Below are positions 22,501-36,568 of a DNA stretch of 64,000 bases, one piece after another. The position numbers and the translations under genes are program-made. Origin of the DNA: Acanthochlamys bracteata (lineage: Eukaryota; Streptophyta; Magnoliopsida; Pandanales; Velloziaceae); the NCBI GenBank assembly GCA_019914995.1, contig CM034145.1, forward strand, positions 3,100,001 to 3,164,000. Direction: 5' to 3'. The notes under the pieces are model-generated. The model saw only the letters and a list, made by a program, of their open reading frames with translations, had not been told where the DNA came from and ran no database searches. Numbering within the stretch: position 1 is the first letter of the stretch; each line of letters starts with the position of its first letter.

Positions 22501-25500
22501 CAGAAGCAGCCTGGATGGATTTGCTTTCTCAGAAGGAAGCAACTCATAATTCTGATATAAATTATGTCCAGCGAACATTGCATCAACTGTGTGATGCACT
22601 TATTGGAGCTTTTAAGTAAGTTTTTGTTAATACTTCTACTATTGAATTCTTTGCGTTATCTGTTGCTTATGCTTCATGCACTATTCTTTCTGGAAGAGTA
22701 ATACAGATGAAGCTTGTGCTAACATCTCTCTTGAAATGTTTGATCTATATTGAGAAAGTTTGTTTTCTGTTCACAGTTCTCCAGTGATATCTAAAGCGTA
22801 CAAAAGTACGCTGCATGGTAGCTGGGTAACACTTCTTCAATCAATTGTAGCAGCATTTAGAATGGCAGTTGGCTTTACTGAGAACTTTCAGGTTAAATTG
22901 CTAATATTATCTCTTAACTTGATTAAAGAGACTTGATCCCTGCATGAAACTTTAGTCTCTGACTTGCTATCATCTAACCTTCAGAAAAGTGCATCCAATG
23001 TAGATTGGGCTTTTAATAGTGAATGGATCAATGCTGAAGAGTTAAAATATTTGATCTCAAAACTTCAAAGCACTGGAGTAGTACTATTCAATATTGGACG
23101 ACGTGAACAGGTGAGATAACAAATAAAAAATTTTCATCACCTTTTATTTTTAGTATTGTATGCTTTTCTGCGTTTTCTTGATAAAGTATTCCCATTAAAT
23201 TGATATTTTTCTCAAGGACGTTGGTATTATGTGTTGTATTTAAGGCGCTTCAAAATTATTATCAAGGAAGTTGTTAGATGAGCACATCCTACAATCCAAT
23301 TTTAAAGTGAAATTAATTACTTAGACCTTATGTAAGCAAGATCGTCAGCATACTTGAGTGTTATGCTTGACATAGTTTGTGCTTACCATGGCCCAAATAA
23401 AATCTCTAGTTAGGTGCTATGGTGGTCTGTAGAACGAAGAATACATGTAATGGAATTTATGTGCTAAAAGAAGGCTTGAGTGACATAGATTTAGATGTTC
23501 CCTAGTTAGGCCCTGTTTGGCTACAAGGATGAATAATCTGGAATTTCTTTTTCTGCTGGAGTTATGCATTGGCACTCCTATAGAATTCTTTTTGGAATTT
23601 GCAAATTCAAATAGGTAGTTGGGTAACACTCCCAAAACCCTTTTGTCCTTTCTTATCTTCTTCTGCTTACTATTGTTAGTGACAAGCACAATCTCTTGAA
23701 TCTTGATTGGAAAAATGGAAGCATCGTTGCTACAAATAAATCTTTTCAAAAAGCTACAATCCAATAAGGAGATTGTTTATAACGACATAACAAAGAATTA
23801 GTGTTTTGAAAAGAACCAGTGATCCATAACAATTGCAAGCAATGCTATAATACAATAAAATAATCGTTACTATTTGGAATGATCTCATTTCATCATCACC
23901 AATTTCTCATCTGATGACTACTATGGGCTTATATACTTCACTGTAAGTGAGCCCGAAAATGACTTTCACTTGCCAATAGTTCACTTTCGGGTGACTTCCT
24001 ATGTTGACTTCACAAATTTACTCTCACAAACTCAATTCTTCACAACTTGGTTTCTACTCACTTTCCAGAAACTCATTCTCAGAAACTCACCTCCAAGCAA
24101 TCAAATATGTCCAACACGTTGATGATAGTTACGGTGGGAGTGATGAATAAATTTGATTCCTTGGCGTCTATACAAACACAACATCCTTCTCAGGTTTGTT
24201 ATGAATTTTGACACATCATAGACATAGTGAAGTCATTTGGCAATGGTGTTAAGTATGGTTTATAGCCATGGTCAGCACTAAGGAAGTGGTGATGGCAAGT
24301 GGGACCTGGCAATGACTTCGGTCATAGCACCGAGAGGCCTCGGACAAATACTAGCCATTTTAAAAGGATGGGCATAGGAACTAATAGGTCGAATGTGGTC
24401 AGTGAGGGAGCGGCTCCTGATAGGATCAGGGAAGAGTGAGAGGGGAAAGGACATGTAGGAGCCGTGAAGAATATAATAAAAGAAAAGAAAATATAGGATT
24501 GGATTTTTTTTAATTTCTATTTGTGGGGTATTCGTTTGGTTTGATTAACCTATCCAAAGGCTATCCAAACTCCAAGGTAGGAGTTTTTATCCCCCAGTCT
24601 GAGATACTATAGTGTTGTATTAAAATTGGGGTTTTCTGGTGGGCGCTTAGTGATTCGATGTACTGTGACTATCTAAGTTAAGGGAATAATGGAGTCACAA
24701 CTTTGGGTCGAAAGAGCGAAGAAGTATATCTTTTTGATAATAAATATAATTTGCATGTCTTAAATACTTTATCGATGATAATCACTCTAGTTTTAGGATT
24801 TCTATAGCTTGCTAATGCTTTAGTTCTAAAGTTGGAAGTCATTAACTGCTGGTGGGAACTTTTTTCAACCAACCTTTTGCTTAGGTTGATAATGAATACA
24901 CCTCAAGAGCAAGAAAGCATCAAGTGTAGTTAACATGAGACAAGGTCATTTTAGGACAAAAAAAAGAAAAACTGAGAAACTTCCCTTACATTTACCTTGA
25001 TACTCTTATGAAAGTACTTTATTCATCTTCTACTGTGATTTTAACAAAAGAATGCACTTATATCTCGTATAATACCTTGAATGTAGGTTTAAGACTAGTA
25101 GAAGATCAAGAGTAACATTGAAAATTAGCTATAGCAAGATGCATTTTGAGTTCTTTTAGTTCTAACTAGAATTAATGCTTCTGTTAGCAGGTTGTTTAAG
25201 CGTTGTTGTTATTAATGTTTATTATTAAAGCTTGGTTAACATAAGTATCATTTGCGTTAAAAGTGGTTATTGTTGGTGACTCGGAAAGTTAAAACCTTTA
25301 GTGATTTATAACATTATGAACCCTAGATGTGAGTGACTATCAGTAATATTTGCCCGTGTTCTCCTTCTAAAGTCGAGCATTTCATTTTTCCTGAGAAATT
25401 CGGAGGACAAAATGGAGGAAGAACAGGAATTTTATTTTCAGTATTAAATGGACTTGCAAGCATATTTATCAGCTTTTTACTCCCAAGTGCATTAGGTTCC

Positions 25501-28500
25501 CTGTCATTTACAGGTAGATTTCTTTAGATGTTTGTTACATTATTTTGGGTCTTGTAAGTTGGAGAAAACTTCTTACAGGTGTGCAACTTGTAAATAAATC
25601 ATAAAAAACAGTCCATTATCTACACAGTTTGGATTTTCTTAGGACCTCAAGATTATCAGCTCATGCCCTGCATCTTTTATGCTATGTTGGTATTAAGATC
25701 CTTTAATTTGCATTGGCAGTGTAGAACATATCGAAACAGTAAACTCATTCATGCAATTGTTTTTTTTATAAATTTCAGGCAGTAATGGCCTTTCAACTTT
25801 GCTGTCAAACAGTATGGTCATTTTTGAGGTGTCTTTCCAAGACATCTTTGGATGATCTTGATAGTGGCCTCAAGATTAAGCCGTCGGAATATACAAATAA
25901 TGCCATTAGGTACTCATCTGAGACAATTGCCAAGATGATGGGTGCTCTTGTAAACAGTGGTACTAAAAACTGTGACGAGATTCTTGCTAGCAGCCTATCT
26001 GTAATTTGTGATGCAGAAGAAACATTACAAAGTGTCAATGGCTCTTTTCCAATTGTCCAACAGTGGGTTAAGGTACTTTATCTTGGAATATTTTAATAAT
26101 TGTGATTGTGGTTATTAATGTGTGCTCTTTCAATGGTTAGATAAACAATAAACAGCTTCTGCATATTGATTCAGTCGATAGTGCTCCAATCTTGTATCCC
26201 TTATTGTCAAAAAAGTGCTCGAGGTTGCCTAAGGAGAGTATTGGCAGGATACTAGAGCAGGTTTTTTACTCTCCAGATTTATGTATCAGGTTTAGTAAAT
26301 TTAATATATTACTTGTTTGTTCATATTTTCTCTCCTTGTAGGAGATTGCATCATATGAACTTCTGGAATCCCAAAATCCGCAATTATGTCTCAAAATTCA
26401 ACTGAAAGTTATTGATATTCTTCTTAATGACCTATATTTCACTAAATATCACTCTTGGAGGAGGTCACAAGTTCTCACTAGGAGGGCCTTAATTTTAAGA
26501 GCTTGCAGTCATATGAATCACAGCTTTAGGGACTCCATAGACAGCCTTTCTGAAGCTATTTCTTTATTGGTGAGATGATTTTAAATCTATATAAATTGCT
26601 GATCTTTCTGAATTCCAGAAGTCTTACACTGCTCATTCTTGCTTTTCTAATCTATCAGAGGGAGGTACCTACTAGTCCTCAAGTGTTCCATCTGTTGGCC
26701 CTTGCATACTGCTTACGTGCACAGTATCTCCATGAGGCTAATGAAGAGTTTCAGGTAGAATCTATATAGCTGTTGGTTTTCTGACTAAACAAAAACTTCA
26801 TGATGTTTAGGTTTGACTTAAATCATTGAACTTTACATTAATAATATCTCAAAGATGAATATTCCTTTATTTAAGCAGGTTATTCTGGATGATATTCGAA
26901 CTGCATTAGATTTATGGTTAAGAATGACAATTCCAATCAAATGGCCCATGGATAGCAGTTGGGACCTTGGTGTGAAGAATGTCATAAAAGTGCTTTGCTA
27001 CCTTGCTGACTTGCTTTCAGTGAAGGTAATCAATTTTATAAGGAAAATATATGTTGAGTATCTTGTTGTTATGAATAAAAGTTTATACTTGAGCTTATGT
27101 GCATGTGTCTTTCATAATTCAGGGGGCTCTGGTATTTCAGTCTGACATATGCAAGCTGATCTATATGTTCTGCATATCAGAAAATGTTCCGGTGCAGAAA
27201 TGCTTGGCCATGCTCTTGAATGATAGGAGGCTTAGCCATTCACTTTGTGTCTCCCCAGTTGATGAATCTTTCCTAGTATATATGTCTGAGCACCATAGTC
27301 AACAGGCCTTGACTCTTGAGTTTTGGATAAGCTGTTTAGTGGGCCTCGATGTTCCTCAAGTATGTTTTGCGCAGAGCTTGCTTTATGACTTTTTGTGTAC
27401 AGATGCAAATGTAAGTGAGTACAGTATATCCATTTCTTCAAAGTTGACTGTAGATGAAGTAAAAAGGGTGGCATCTTCTCTTTTCTCCAATGTAAGTTCC
27501 GTTGGAATGGCATCCTATATTTTGCAGTTGCTTTTACTTAAGAGATGAAGGAGTGGTGTCTATTTTCCTTTTTTGTAAACAGGATCATATGTCAAGCCAA
27601 TCAGCTTTCATGGCTGGGACTTTGTACCATGACTTATCCTTGAGGTTGTTCTTAAGTGGAAGAACTTTTGGGGTAAGCATTGATGTACCACACTAATCAA
27701 TTTCTAATCACCCTTGTAAAATTCCATTGAAACTAAACTCTGTGTATCTAGGTGCAAGCTCGTTAATGATTTAAGTTGGCAATGAATAGGGATTATGTGG
27801 ATACTTGTGCCTACGCACCTGTTCTTTATGGATTGGGTACCCATGTAAACTGCGTATAGCTCTGTTATATGATTGGTCCCTCATCTAGCAATGCCTTCAT
27901 TCTAAAGACGATACATGTGTAGTATGCGAATTATCTTTAAGGGCATGTTTGGCATTATAGTAAAAGAATACTGTGGAAAATGAGTACTGCATTGGATGAA
28001 GAATCATTAAATTTAGGAAGTTATAGTTGTTTCTAACTTACTTCTACTAAGTAGACTAGTTTTTATTGACACATCAACCTTGAAGCTCATCGGTATTGAA
28101 ATGACATCAATGAGTAGCAACTTTCATGGTAATTCAATGCTTTTGAATTGACATTCAATGGTATGTCGTGCGAAATGCAATAGCTATTGCTTTAAAATCT
28201 AGTTGCTAAAGTATTGCTTTCAAGTAAGCTAGGTGTAGCTTGCATTTCTTGCTAAAACTATGGGCATGTTATTGAAGTACTCACCCCAATTCCGAAGTGT
28301 TTAAAAACCATGGTATCAGGAGATTTTGTTAATATCTTATCTTTTTTTTGAAACATACTTTTGGGAAAGTTCAACGGTTGTTTTTCAAATACCATGGTAA
28401 TTTAGTGAATACTATGTGTCATGAAGCTACATACCCATCCAAATGAAGCAAGTCATGAAGCTACATACCCATCCAAATTTTATTATCAACATTTTGTCAT

Positions 28501-31500
28501 ATTCATATTTTTAGATATGTAATACATAAATTATTATGTTTGTCAATTTTGAATGAGTTCTATCTTTGAGTGGTAAGTTAAGTTTGATGTACTCAAAATA
28601 TTAAATCAGTAAGCTAGTGTATGTGAGTACTTGCTCCATTCCTCCACTCTTATGAAGAGCGTTGACATGTACGCCCTTTACTTGAATTGGCTGAAATTAG
28701 TGGTAGGTTGTGTGCATGTTGCATGCCATTCCTTGAAGTCAGTATCATGCTGTTGATACTGCAGGCCTTTGTGCTGTTTTTCTGCTATCTTTAAGCAATA
28801 TTATTGTTTATTATATTTCTCATATGGGTATGATCTCTCATGTGAAATTCCAGGCACTTTATGTGGCTCAAGTGTCTCTTAGCTTGCGTAACAAAATCTT
28901 AAAAAGAAAATGCCCTTTGTCCTTTCCATCAAAGTCTACAAAACACACAGACTTTGCAGATCAGATTCACAGCCGCTGTTATAATTTTTCCTTTGAGGAG
29001 GTTAATAAGGGCAATGTTCTTACTCCGTGGAATATAGTTAGGTGCTATCTTGAAAGTGTTCTGCAGGTATTGTTTTATAAATATTATTCAGAATTTAACT
29101 CAGATCTTGTTTGTTATTTTAACAATCCACAAACCTTTATCCAGGTTGCAAGTTTGCATGAATATTTGGGTAATGCTGGTGCAGCAGAAACTCTTTTAGT
29201 AACAGGAAAAGATGTTTCCCATTTGAATGGTCTAATGCCTTTTGAGGTTGCTTTCAGATCTGCACTAGGTACACCTCATTATGATTTTCCATCTTTATCT
29301 TCTAGTGGCATCACATTTGTTTCCCTACAAAAGAACTGACAAGACCCTAATCATTTTTTGTTCTTGGTTCAAGGTCATTTGTATCGCAAAAAGCAACAAT
29401 GGGATCTTGCAGAAAAAGAACTTACAGTGGCTGAAGAGATCCTAAGCAAAAATGATGTTATTTTCTCCTGCCGACTGTGCAAACTCTCCTTTGAAATTGC
29501 AATTTGTATGAAGATGGGAGACCTGTCTAGGAATCGTAATGTTGATTCTGTTAAGAGTTTGTTAGATGCTTCAGAAATTTATCGCTCAGCTCTAAAAAAG
29601 CTCAATGACATGGACCTTGAGAGGCATCATAATTCCTGTGATATGACTCCTAGTTTATGCAGAGAGCATTGCAAGTGTCGCTTGGATAAAGGGAAAGTTG
29701 ATCTGACCAGTGATATATTACCGTCCTCAACAATGAGATGCATGCATAGAGTCTGTGGTTCATCTATCGATGAACAATTCAAATCTGAAGTTGAAAGCCT
29801 TCTCTCTGTTGATAGTCGAGATGGAGCCGCTCATGTCACTGCCAGAGCCAAGCAAAGGTCTAGACCACGAAAGGGTTGCGCATCGAAGAACCAAAATACA
29901 AGTTCTCCTGTTAAAGCAAGGCGAACGCGTTCCACTAAAGATTCTTCTTTTGTCAAATGTGCAGAAGATGCACATAAGGTTGATAACAAACCTTTATCAT
30001 GTCTTCTTTCTTGTTTAAGTGGTATGTGCCCTTGTACATCATACCAGAAGCAAAATTACAATGAGTCGGTTGTTTCTGATTGTGGTGAAGCATGTATATT
30101 CAGCAATACATCGTGCAATAGATGCTTTTCAACCAAAGTTTTGGATGGAAGGTCAATTCTTGATATCATTTCTTTGAAATGGGAGTACTATCGTAGGCGT
30201 CTATATGTTCGGCTACTTTTGAAAAGAGGTAACAGCTAATTGTCATGTGCTCTTGAAGGTTCTTTCTGCTTCTAATTTTTGGGCATTCACTGACAATGTT
30301 TCTTGTTTAGCAAGATGCTTGGATTATGGAAATTCTGGAGCAAATGGTGTCCATGATATTCTCAGGGAGTGTGTCTTATTGTTAGTTGGTGCAAAGCATT
30401 GTCATAAGACAGCTTTTACTACTTCTTGCTTCACTGATCCAGGTAGCAGTGAGAGTTTTTCTGATACATTTTGCATTGAGCGAGCAATGATATTCTACAA
30501 CATTGCTTGGTTTTTCTTGAAGGAATCATCATCAACCAAAAGCAGGTAGCTTTTAAGGCAATATGATTAACCTATATTTATCTTATTCTCCATATGGATC
30601 ATTATATGTCATGACAACAGATTAAAATCCCCTGCATTATTTCAGTAGGTCTGTGTGCTGTTGTGTCTCTAATGTCAAGCCAGCTGCTGTTGTTCCTTGG
30701 TTGCTGAAGGCTTTTATTCTCTGCAGAGAGCATCCCTTGCTTTTCTCAAAGGTTTGAGATAAACTACTAATGGTTTTAACTCAAGGAAAGTACATCACAT
30801 CCTTTTTCAAAATTTTGTATAATACTTTTGAATCCTATACCTTTTTCTACCCAGGTCTCTAAGCTCCTTGCTCTTGTTTTGTTGCTATCGATGTTGCGGG
30901 ACATTGGTCCTTTATTTTCTGCAAAGTCATTATCTTTCAGTCACTGGGTTGCCTACTTTCATCAAGCATCTATTGGCAGTTATCTGCATTACCAGTTTGT
31001 TTCTTCTCGTCAAGATGTTGATAGCAATGCGAAGGTTACATTTTTGGGAACTTGTCTTTCATTTCTTTTCTTTAACACAGCTATATCAGATGTTTAATAC
31101 AACAAAATTGTGTAATACTAATCAGTTTCTTCACTTAATTATTGTCCATTAGTGTTTGTAGATGTTTTCAATAATCTAACATGTGTATCTAAAAATGCCA
31201 TTAAGTGTCCAACTGTAGACACGGCAGTCAAGTGTCCACTATGTGCCAGAGGAGTGTTTGATAAAGTGTCATGTACGTTACCAACATGAATGTGGCACCT
31301 TGCTGAAAATGTCCCTACTTGACAGTTTATTATAGCCACTTATTAAGTGTGTCTCAAGCTTGACTAAATCAATGTTTTTTTTGAACTCTATTCTTTTGTT
31401 GAAAGAAATATGCATCTATGGAGTTTGTTTAATCTAGGACAAAGTTTTAGTAATTTAGTTCCTGAGAAAGAAGCTGCAGTCATATCGTGTGAAGAACTCT

Positions 31501-34500
31501 TGAATATGCTTGGATGGAGTTACAAAGAAAAAGGCAATGGCCCCTCATTCATAACCCATGTTCGGACAATTTGTATTGAAATTAGTGAAGAGTCATCACT
31601 TATTCTGCTATCTGCAACATAGATATCTCAGATAGTTTGGTTGCATGTATAGACTATTCAGCTAGCTAAACTATACAACTTTGACTACAGAAAGGTGATA
31701 TAATATTGATACAAACTACGGTCATAGTGATTATGGTAACTACCAGAACCACACCCAAGCTTGTGTATCTTTGCTACAGTTTGGTGCATCATGCCAACTT
31801 GCTTATTTTAGATGTAAAGTTGTTTGGATGGTCACTCTCTGTGTTTAGGACCGTTACTGGCTTAACATTCGCATAAAAAGGTGAGTAGAAAGAACAGTGA
31901 ATTTAAATGGCAACAAAGACTTGCTGAAGACTTATTGAATCATTGAATTAGAAGATAAATAGTTAGGATTCTGTACAATCGAAAGACCACTTTAAGTCGT
32001 ACAATAAATGCACTTGTTATTCATGCAAAAAGTACTAAATCAGTTAGTTGAAGCATCACTTGGATAGAAATGTGACTTGTGATAATGTGATCATATTAGA
32101 GTAAAAGCCTGTGTTTGTCCAAGAAGAATAACATATATATGAATGAGAGGCAGCAATTAACTTGGAAGATATATGTAGTGGATAACATTCACAGAAATAA
32201 TAGTTAAAAAATGAAAAAAGTTTCATTTAGATTTTCTCAAAAGGTAGGTTTATGTCATACTCATAGCTTTTGCATCTAATAGACACTACCCTAACACATG
32301 AATTTAATAATAAATTTGTTAAGCTGCAGAATGTTCCTGAATTAGGTAATGGCTATTGCTCTCTAAAATGTTTTCTAGGCATATGAAGCTTAGTGCTAAA
32401 CTAGGAACTCAAATTTCAATTAAAACCAACGTGAATAAACTTTAGGTGAACATCTGATTGCAGTTAAACTTGCATAAATATAAGTTTTTACATGAGTAGG
32501 ATATAAATTTTAATTTAACAAGTTCACTGTAAGTGAGGAGGTTCAACTTCAGATTTTTGTCTACAGTTCTATGTGAAACTCTTTGTAACTCTTAAATTCA
32601 GGTTAATTAGCATATGGAACTTTGTGGAAACAAAGTCACCAACCTTTTGTTTCTTTTCACATGTTTAGAGGTATTAGGTAAATTTTAGTGATTCTTTTGT
32701 TGTTGTTTCTTATCTCAGGATATGCTTCCAGTTCGTGAGGAAACAAATAATGTGCTTCCGTACTTGCTCAGGTTTGTACATCACCATGGTAAAGAAATAA
32801 TTGGGTTTACCTAGCTCTCTATAACTCTATCCACCAATATCTGTTCCTTGAAATCGATCCTTAATTTTTAATGGCCATCTTAGACCAAAGGTTTCGGGTG
32901 CCTTCCACTTTAGGTGTACATTTCCTTACAATGGAAGAGGAAACGAACAGTGAGCTATCCTTCTTACTCAGGTCCATACACTGTCTTGAGAAAGAACTAA
33001 TTATTTATGTGCCTCTCCATAACTCTATCCACCAATCTCTGCTTTTTGTTTCTCTCCCATAATATTTGACACCCATCTTGGCCTTACACCAAAGCATGTG
33101 GTATCTGGAGGAGAGACTTCTGGACAGGCGCAGGATTACTGCTGAGGATTACTATGTCTTAGTTGTATTCTATGATTCAGTGATCTCATTGCCAATTATT
33201 ACTGTAGGCTTGCATCAGAAAAGTTGGAGCAGCTTGAAAAAAGTGTTAGGAAATTTTATGAGTCCCTTCCAAGTGTTCCTGTCATATGCATAGGCTTGCT
33301 TGATGGAGATTATGCAGACGTCCTAAATGATACGCTGCTTTTTTCTTGTCCTGCTTGGATTCTGCTATCAAGACTGAACCAAAATGGCCAACCATTTATT
33401 GTGCTTCTGCCTGTCGACTGTATTTCAGGAGGTATTTCACTACTTCGTAGCACTTAAGGATACAAGTTTCTGCTTTTTAGAAGTATGACTAAGGTACTTG
33501 TTTGTTACACATCAGAAATTCCACAGGATTATGCAAATTCGAGCCCTGGATTTAGTGCAAACAAGGAATCTGAGTGCTGGGCATGTCCATGGGGGGAGTC
33601 TATTGTAAACTATGTGGTTCCATCATACAAGCAAATCCTGGAGGAGAACTATTTCTCACTATCTAGTAGGTGTTCTTCAGATTGTTCGGAGATGGACAAG
33701 ATAAGTTGGTGGTCCCGGAGATATATACTAAATAATCGGCTACGTCAGATGTTAAGGTTCTGTTGACTTTTTTGACATCTACCTAGATATAATTCATACA
33801 GAATGGATGATTGTTAATTTTTCTGGAGTAGGCCTTTAATTTCTTTTCAAAATATGGTTTGTAAAATTCTTTAAGTAAAACTTAGACTATATAGATTCAT
33901 CTTATGTTCTCCATTATATCTTTCAGTAGCATGGAAGAAACCTGGCTGGGGCCTTGGCGCTGCTTGCTTTTGGGTGAGCTCTCTGGACATGACGACCTGG
34001 ATACTTCGATAAGAAGGTTGACTAATGAGCTTAAATCTCAATTTAAGCTTGAAGGACATGAAAATATCTTGCGTGTTGTTCTTGGGGGTACCACTGATGT
34101 AGCTGATGTAAAAGCTTGTATTTCTCAACTGCTTTCATGCAATGGTTACTTTGGTTGGGGAAGAAGTTGCACGGTCCAGAGGCTTACAACCTTCTCCACT
34201 GCAAGCCATCAAAATGATGGTGATATGCTTGAGTTACTTCATATCATTCTTGAAGATGGATATTCTGTGGGTACTGAAATGAAGGAAAGAGGGCCAGTGG
34301 TTTTAGTGTTAGATTCAGATGTACAGGTGAGAATTTTTTACATGAACTATTATCTTAGTTTATCATGTTGTCCAACGTTCGCAGTTATTCAAGCATAGCA
34401 AGTGATCTCGTGTATATTAAATTCACTGAATAGAACATGCAAGCAATTTGGCAAGCAAAATTGTTACATAAATGCCAATGACAAAGAGGATAGAAAACTG

Positions 34501-36568
34501 TCAATTTTAACCCTTCAACCCGAAAAATGTTTATAAAATGGTTTATATCCGAATAGTGAATCCTATTGGACAACAAAAACTGTAAGCAGCTTCAGTGCAG
34601 ATTTTTTATTTTCCTTTAATCCTGCTAATCAGAGGTTAATATGTTGCAAGTCAATGATTCAAGTAGTAGTCATGGCATGCTATTTAATTAGCGGTTCTTT
34701 GTGATGGATGAAAATTTGTTATGTATAATAATTTTCTTATGCTGACCTTACTTGATTATATCATTCGAAATGGCTAATAATATGGGTATATATGTTTCTA
34801 TGCAATCTATTTGTTTTTCTTCTTACTTTTAATTCCATGCAGATGCTTCCTTGGGAGAGTCTACCAGTTTTGAGGAAGCAAGAGGTTTATCGTATGCCTT
34901 CTGTGAGCAGTATCCTGTTTTCACTCAGTAAAAGACACGAGTGCTTCGAGCAGCTGGAGATATTTGATGCCGCCTTTCCAACAATTAACCCTATAAACAC
35001 ATATTATGTGTTGAACCCTAGTGGTGATTTACCTGCAACTCAAAAGGAGTTTGAAAATTGGTTTATGACTCAGAATTGGGAGGTAGGTGTATATCTTTTA
35101 AGTGGACTTAACATGAATCAATATCACACTTGCTCGTCTTGTAGATTTTGAAAATAAATACCTAAGACATGTTTATGTTAAGAGGAAAATGGTGGTATGT
35201 GTTGAAGGAATTTTTTGCAGTTATCACCTCTATTACTTAAAATAGTCTTAGTCTAAGTAAAATATGAAGCTCTCCTTTTCTGTGCTGGAATCCACCTGGC
35301 TAGAAGGGTCAGCGTATTTCGTAATATATGAGCCCCAAATAAGACCATGTTGCTATCTTGAAAGCGCGAGTGTCACACTTAAATTTGTAACTCAAGAGCT
35401 GGTCCAGCTGGATGGCAATTTATCTTTGTCCTTTTCGTTATCAATTGCTTAAACAGACCTCTGAATTTGATGATCTACCTGTTCTTTGAGCAACAACCCT
35501 GGTTCTAGTTTCAAATGAAAATGTAAAACTGGTGCTATAATTTTATCAACAAAAGTTCTAGGTTTTTGTGGGATATTTCAATGTCACATGAAAGTTTAGA
35601 AATGTACTGTAAGATTTTTTCTGTTTTGATCAATGGAAAGTTTCCTGTTTATGCTTTATTAAGCATCATTACCAATTAATCACAAACTATTTGTTTCATG
35701 AAAGTTAAACCTCTTATCAGTTCTCTTTATATGCTTACGTATGGGATGCTGAGTGTTCATGAATTGAACATTAACTGTTGGCTGGGCTGCATATACTCAT
35801 TGCAATCAATCTGCATCTTGTATACTATTTTACAAGTCTGAGGCTGTTTCTATATGTTTGTCGTGCAGGGCAAAGCTGGAAATCCTCCAACAGCTAAAGA
35901 ACTGGCTTTGGCTTTGCAAAGCCATGATTTGTTTCTGTATTTCGGCCATGGAAGTGGTATGCTACACTTTTTGACTAGTCTCATTCATTTGAAACTCTTG
36001 TGCTTGTTATCTTAGTAATTTATTTTGAGGCCTCTAAACATGAGTCCAATATGCAGGAATGCAATATATTCCTCCACATGAAATTCATAAACTGGACAGT
36101 TGTGCTGCTGCACTGCTCATGGGTTGCAGCAGTGGGTCTCTTTTGCAGAAAGGATGCTATGCCCCTCAAGGTGCGCCTATTTCCTACTTGGTTGGTGGTT
36201 CTCATGCTGTTATTGGAAACCTATGGGAAGTCTCAGACAAGGACATAGACCTGTTTGGCAAGGCTATTCTGAATTCATGGATACGGGAAGAATATGTTGA
36301 GGTTTCTTCTTCCCATGAGATGCATACCAAATTGATGGAATGTGTAAATACAAATGACGAAAAGGACACTCATGCAAAGAAGGGAAAAAGGACTAAAGGG
36401 GGGAACAAGAAGTTGCCTCAATTTAGTAGTAGCAATCCCAGTAAGGGATGTAGAGCACACAGGATTGCGTCATTTATGAATCATGCACGTGAATATTGCA
36501 GACTTCCATTCTTAAACGGAGCGTCTCCTGTCTGTTATGGTGTACCGACTATTATAAAGAAAATATAA
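19515..36568 (+). CDS. ESP: Separase (peptidase C50), complete, 28 exons
   Basis: Caspase-fold cysteine protease that cleaves cohesin's kleisin subunit at anaphase. Exons I read: 19515-20242, 20405-20582, 20680-20787, 21779-21798, 21889-22081, 22158-22615, 22777-22891, 22985-23110, 25779-26072, 26141-26260, 26342-26569, 26659-26754, 26879-27025, 27123-27491, 27583-27672, 28854-29066, 29145-29268, 29374-30228, 30311-30545, 30646-30751, 30855-31034, 32719-32771, 33208-33431, 33516-33756, 33927-34326, 34843-35082, 35869-35956, 36057-36568. All phases join without a stop: 6,741 nt, 2,246 aa, close to the roughly 2,180 aa of Arabidopsis ESP. The catalytic His is in LYFGHGSG (about residue 2074, exon 27) and the Cys in LLMGCSSGS (about 2100, exon 28). 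Exon 18 holds a basic, NLS-like region ([16 protein letters not shown]). The protein ends [13 protein letters not shown]. Least certain: exon 4 (20 nt), the 83-bp intron after exon 18, and the start of exon 24. Confidence 0.93.
23111..25778 (+). other. Separase intron 8, 2.7 kb, expanded
   Basis: The gene's largest intron (GT at 23111, TTTCAG before 25779). It contains a Tourist-like end GGCCCTGTTTGGCT at 23512 with no secure partner, and a stretch around 24240-24560 of higher G+C that looks inserted. No coding domain was recognised in it. The open frame at 25333-25527 has none either. Confidence 0.6.
27673..28853 (+). other. Separase intron 15, 1.2 kb
   Basis: GT at 27673, TTCCAG before 28854. 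It includes a one-sided Tourist-like end GGGCATGTTTGGCA near 27940 and a 27-bp duplication (28418-28444 and 28452-28478, starting GTCATGAAGCTACATACCCA). No gene inside. Confidence 0.6.
31035..32718 (+). other. Separase intron 21, 1.7 kb
   Basis: GT at 31035, TATCTCAG before 32719. It contains a 70-codon sense open frame at 31410-31622 with no recognised domain and no matching part in separases I know. The rest is AT-rich and unassigned. Confidence 0.6.
32737..33100 (+). repeat. Tandem duplication of separase exon 22 and its downstream intron, about 200-bp unit
   Basis: The segment starting in exon 22 (GAGGAAACAAATAATGTGCT at 32737) recurs diverged at 32937 (GAGGAAACGAACAGTGAGCT). Both copies keep the exon end CTCAG|GT (TTGCTCAG, TTACTCAG). 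They also share the flank ATAACTCTATCCACCAAT (32821 and 33019) and a CCATCTT-GMC-T-ACACCAAAG-like stretch. The second copy lacks the acceptor AG at the corresponding place, so it looks like a dead exon copy inside intron 22. Confidence 0.8.

Noticed and set aside
23512-24112. Possible MITE starting GGCCCTGTTTGGCT in separase intron 8
   Set aside because: The best right-end partner (near 24100) matches only about 12 of 20 bases and gives no convincing target duplication.
27940-28480. Possible Tourist element starting GGGCATGTTTGGCA in separase intron 15
   Set aside because: No matching inverted end was found in the intron.
30247-30310. Separase exon 19 starting at GTTCTTTCTGC after CTTGAAG
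   Set aside because: It would need a 36-nt intron or break the phase. The acceptor TTCTTGTTTAG at 30310 gives a normal 83-bp intron in phase.
31346-31362. 17-bp match (AGTGTGTCTCAAGCTTG) to sequence near 52886
   Set aside because: Similarity does not extend beyond the match. Probably chance.
33224-33457. Separate small gene on the separase strand
   Set aside because: It is exon 23 of separase read through into the intron.
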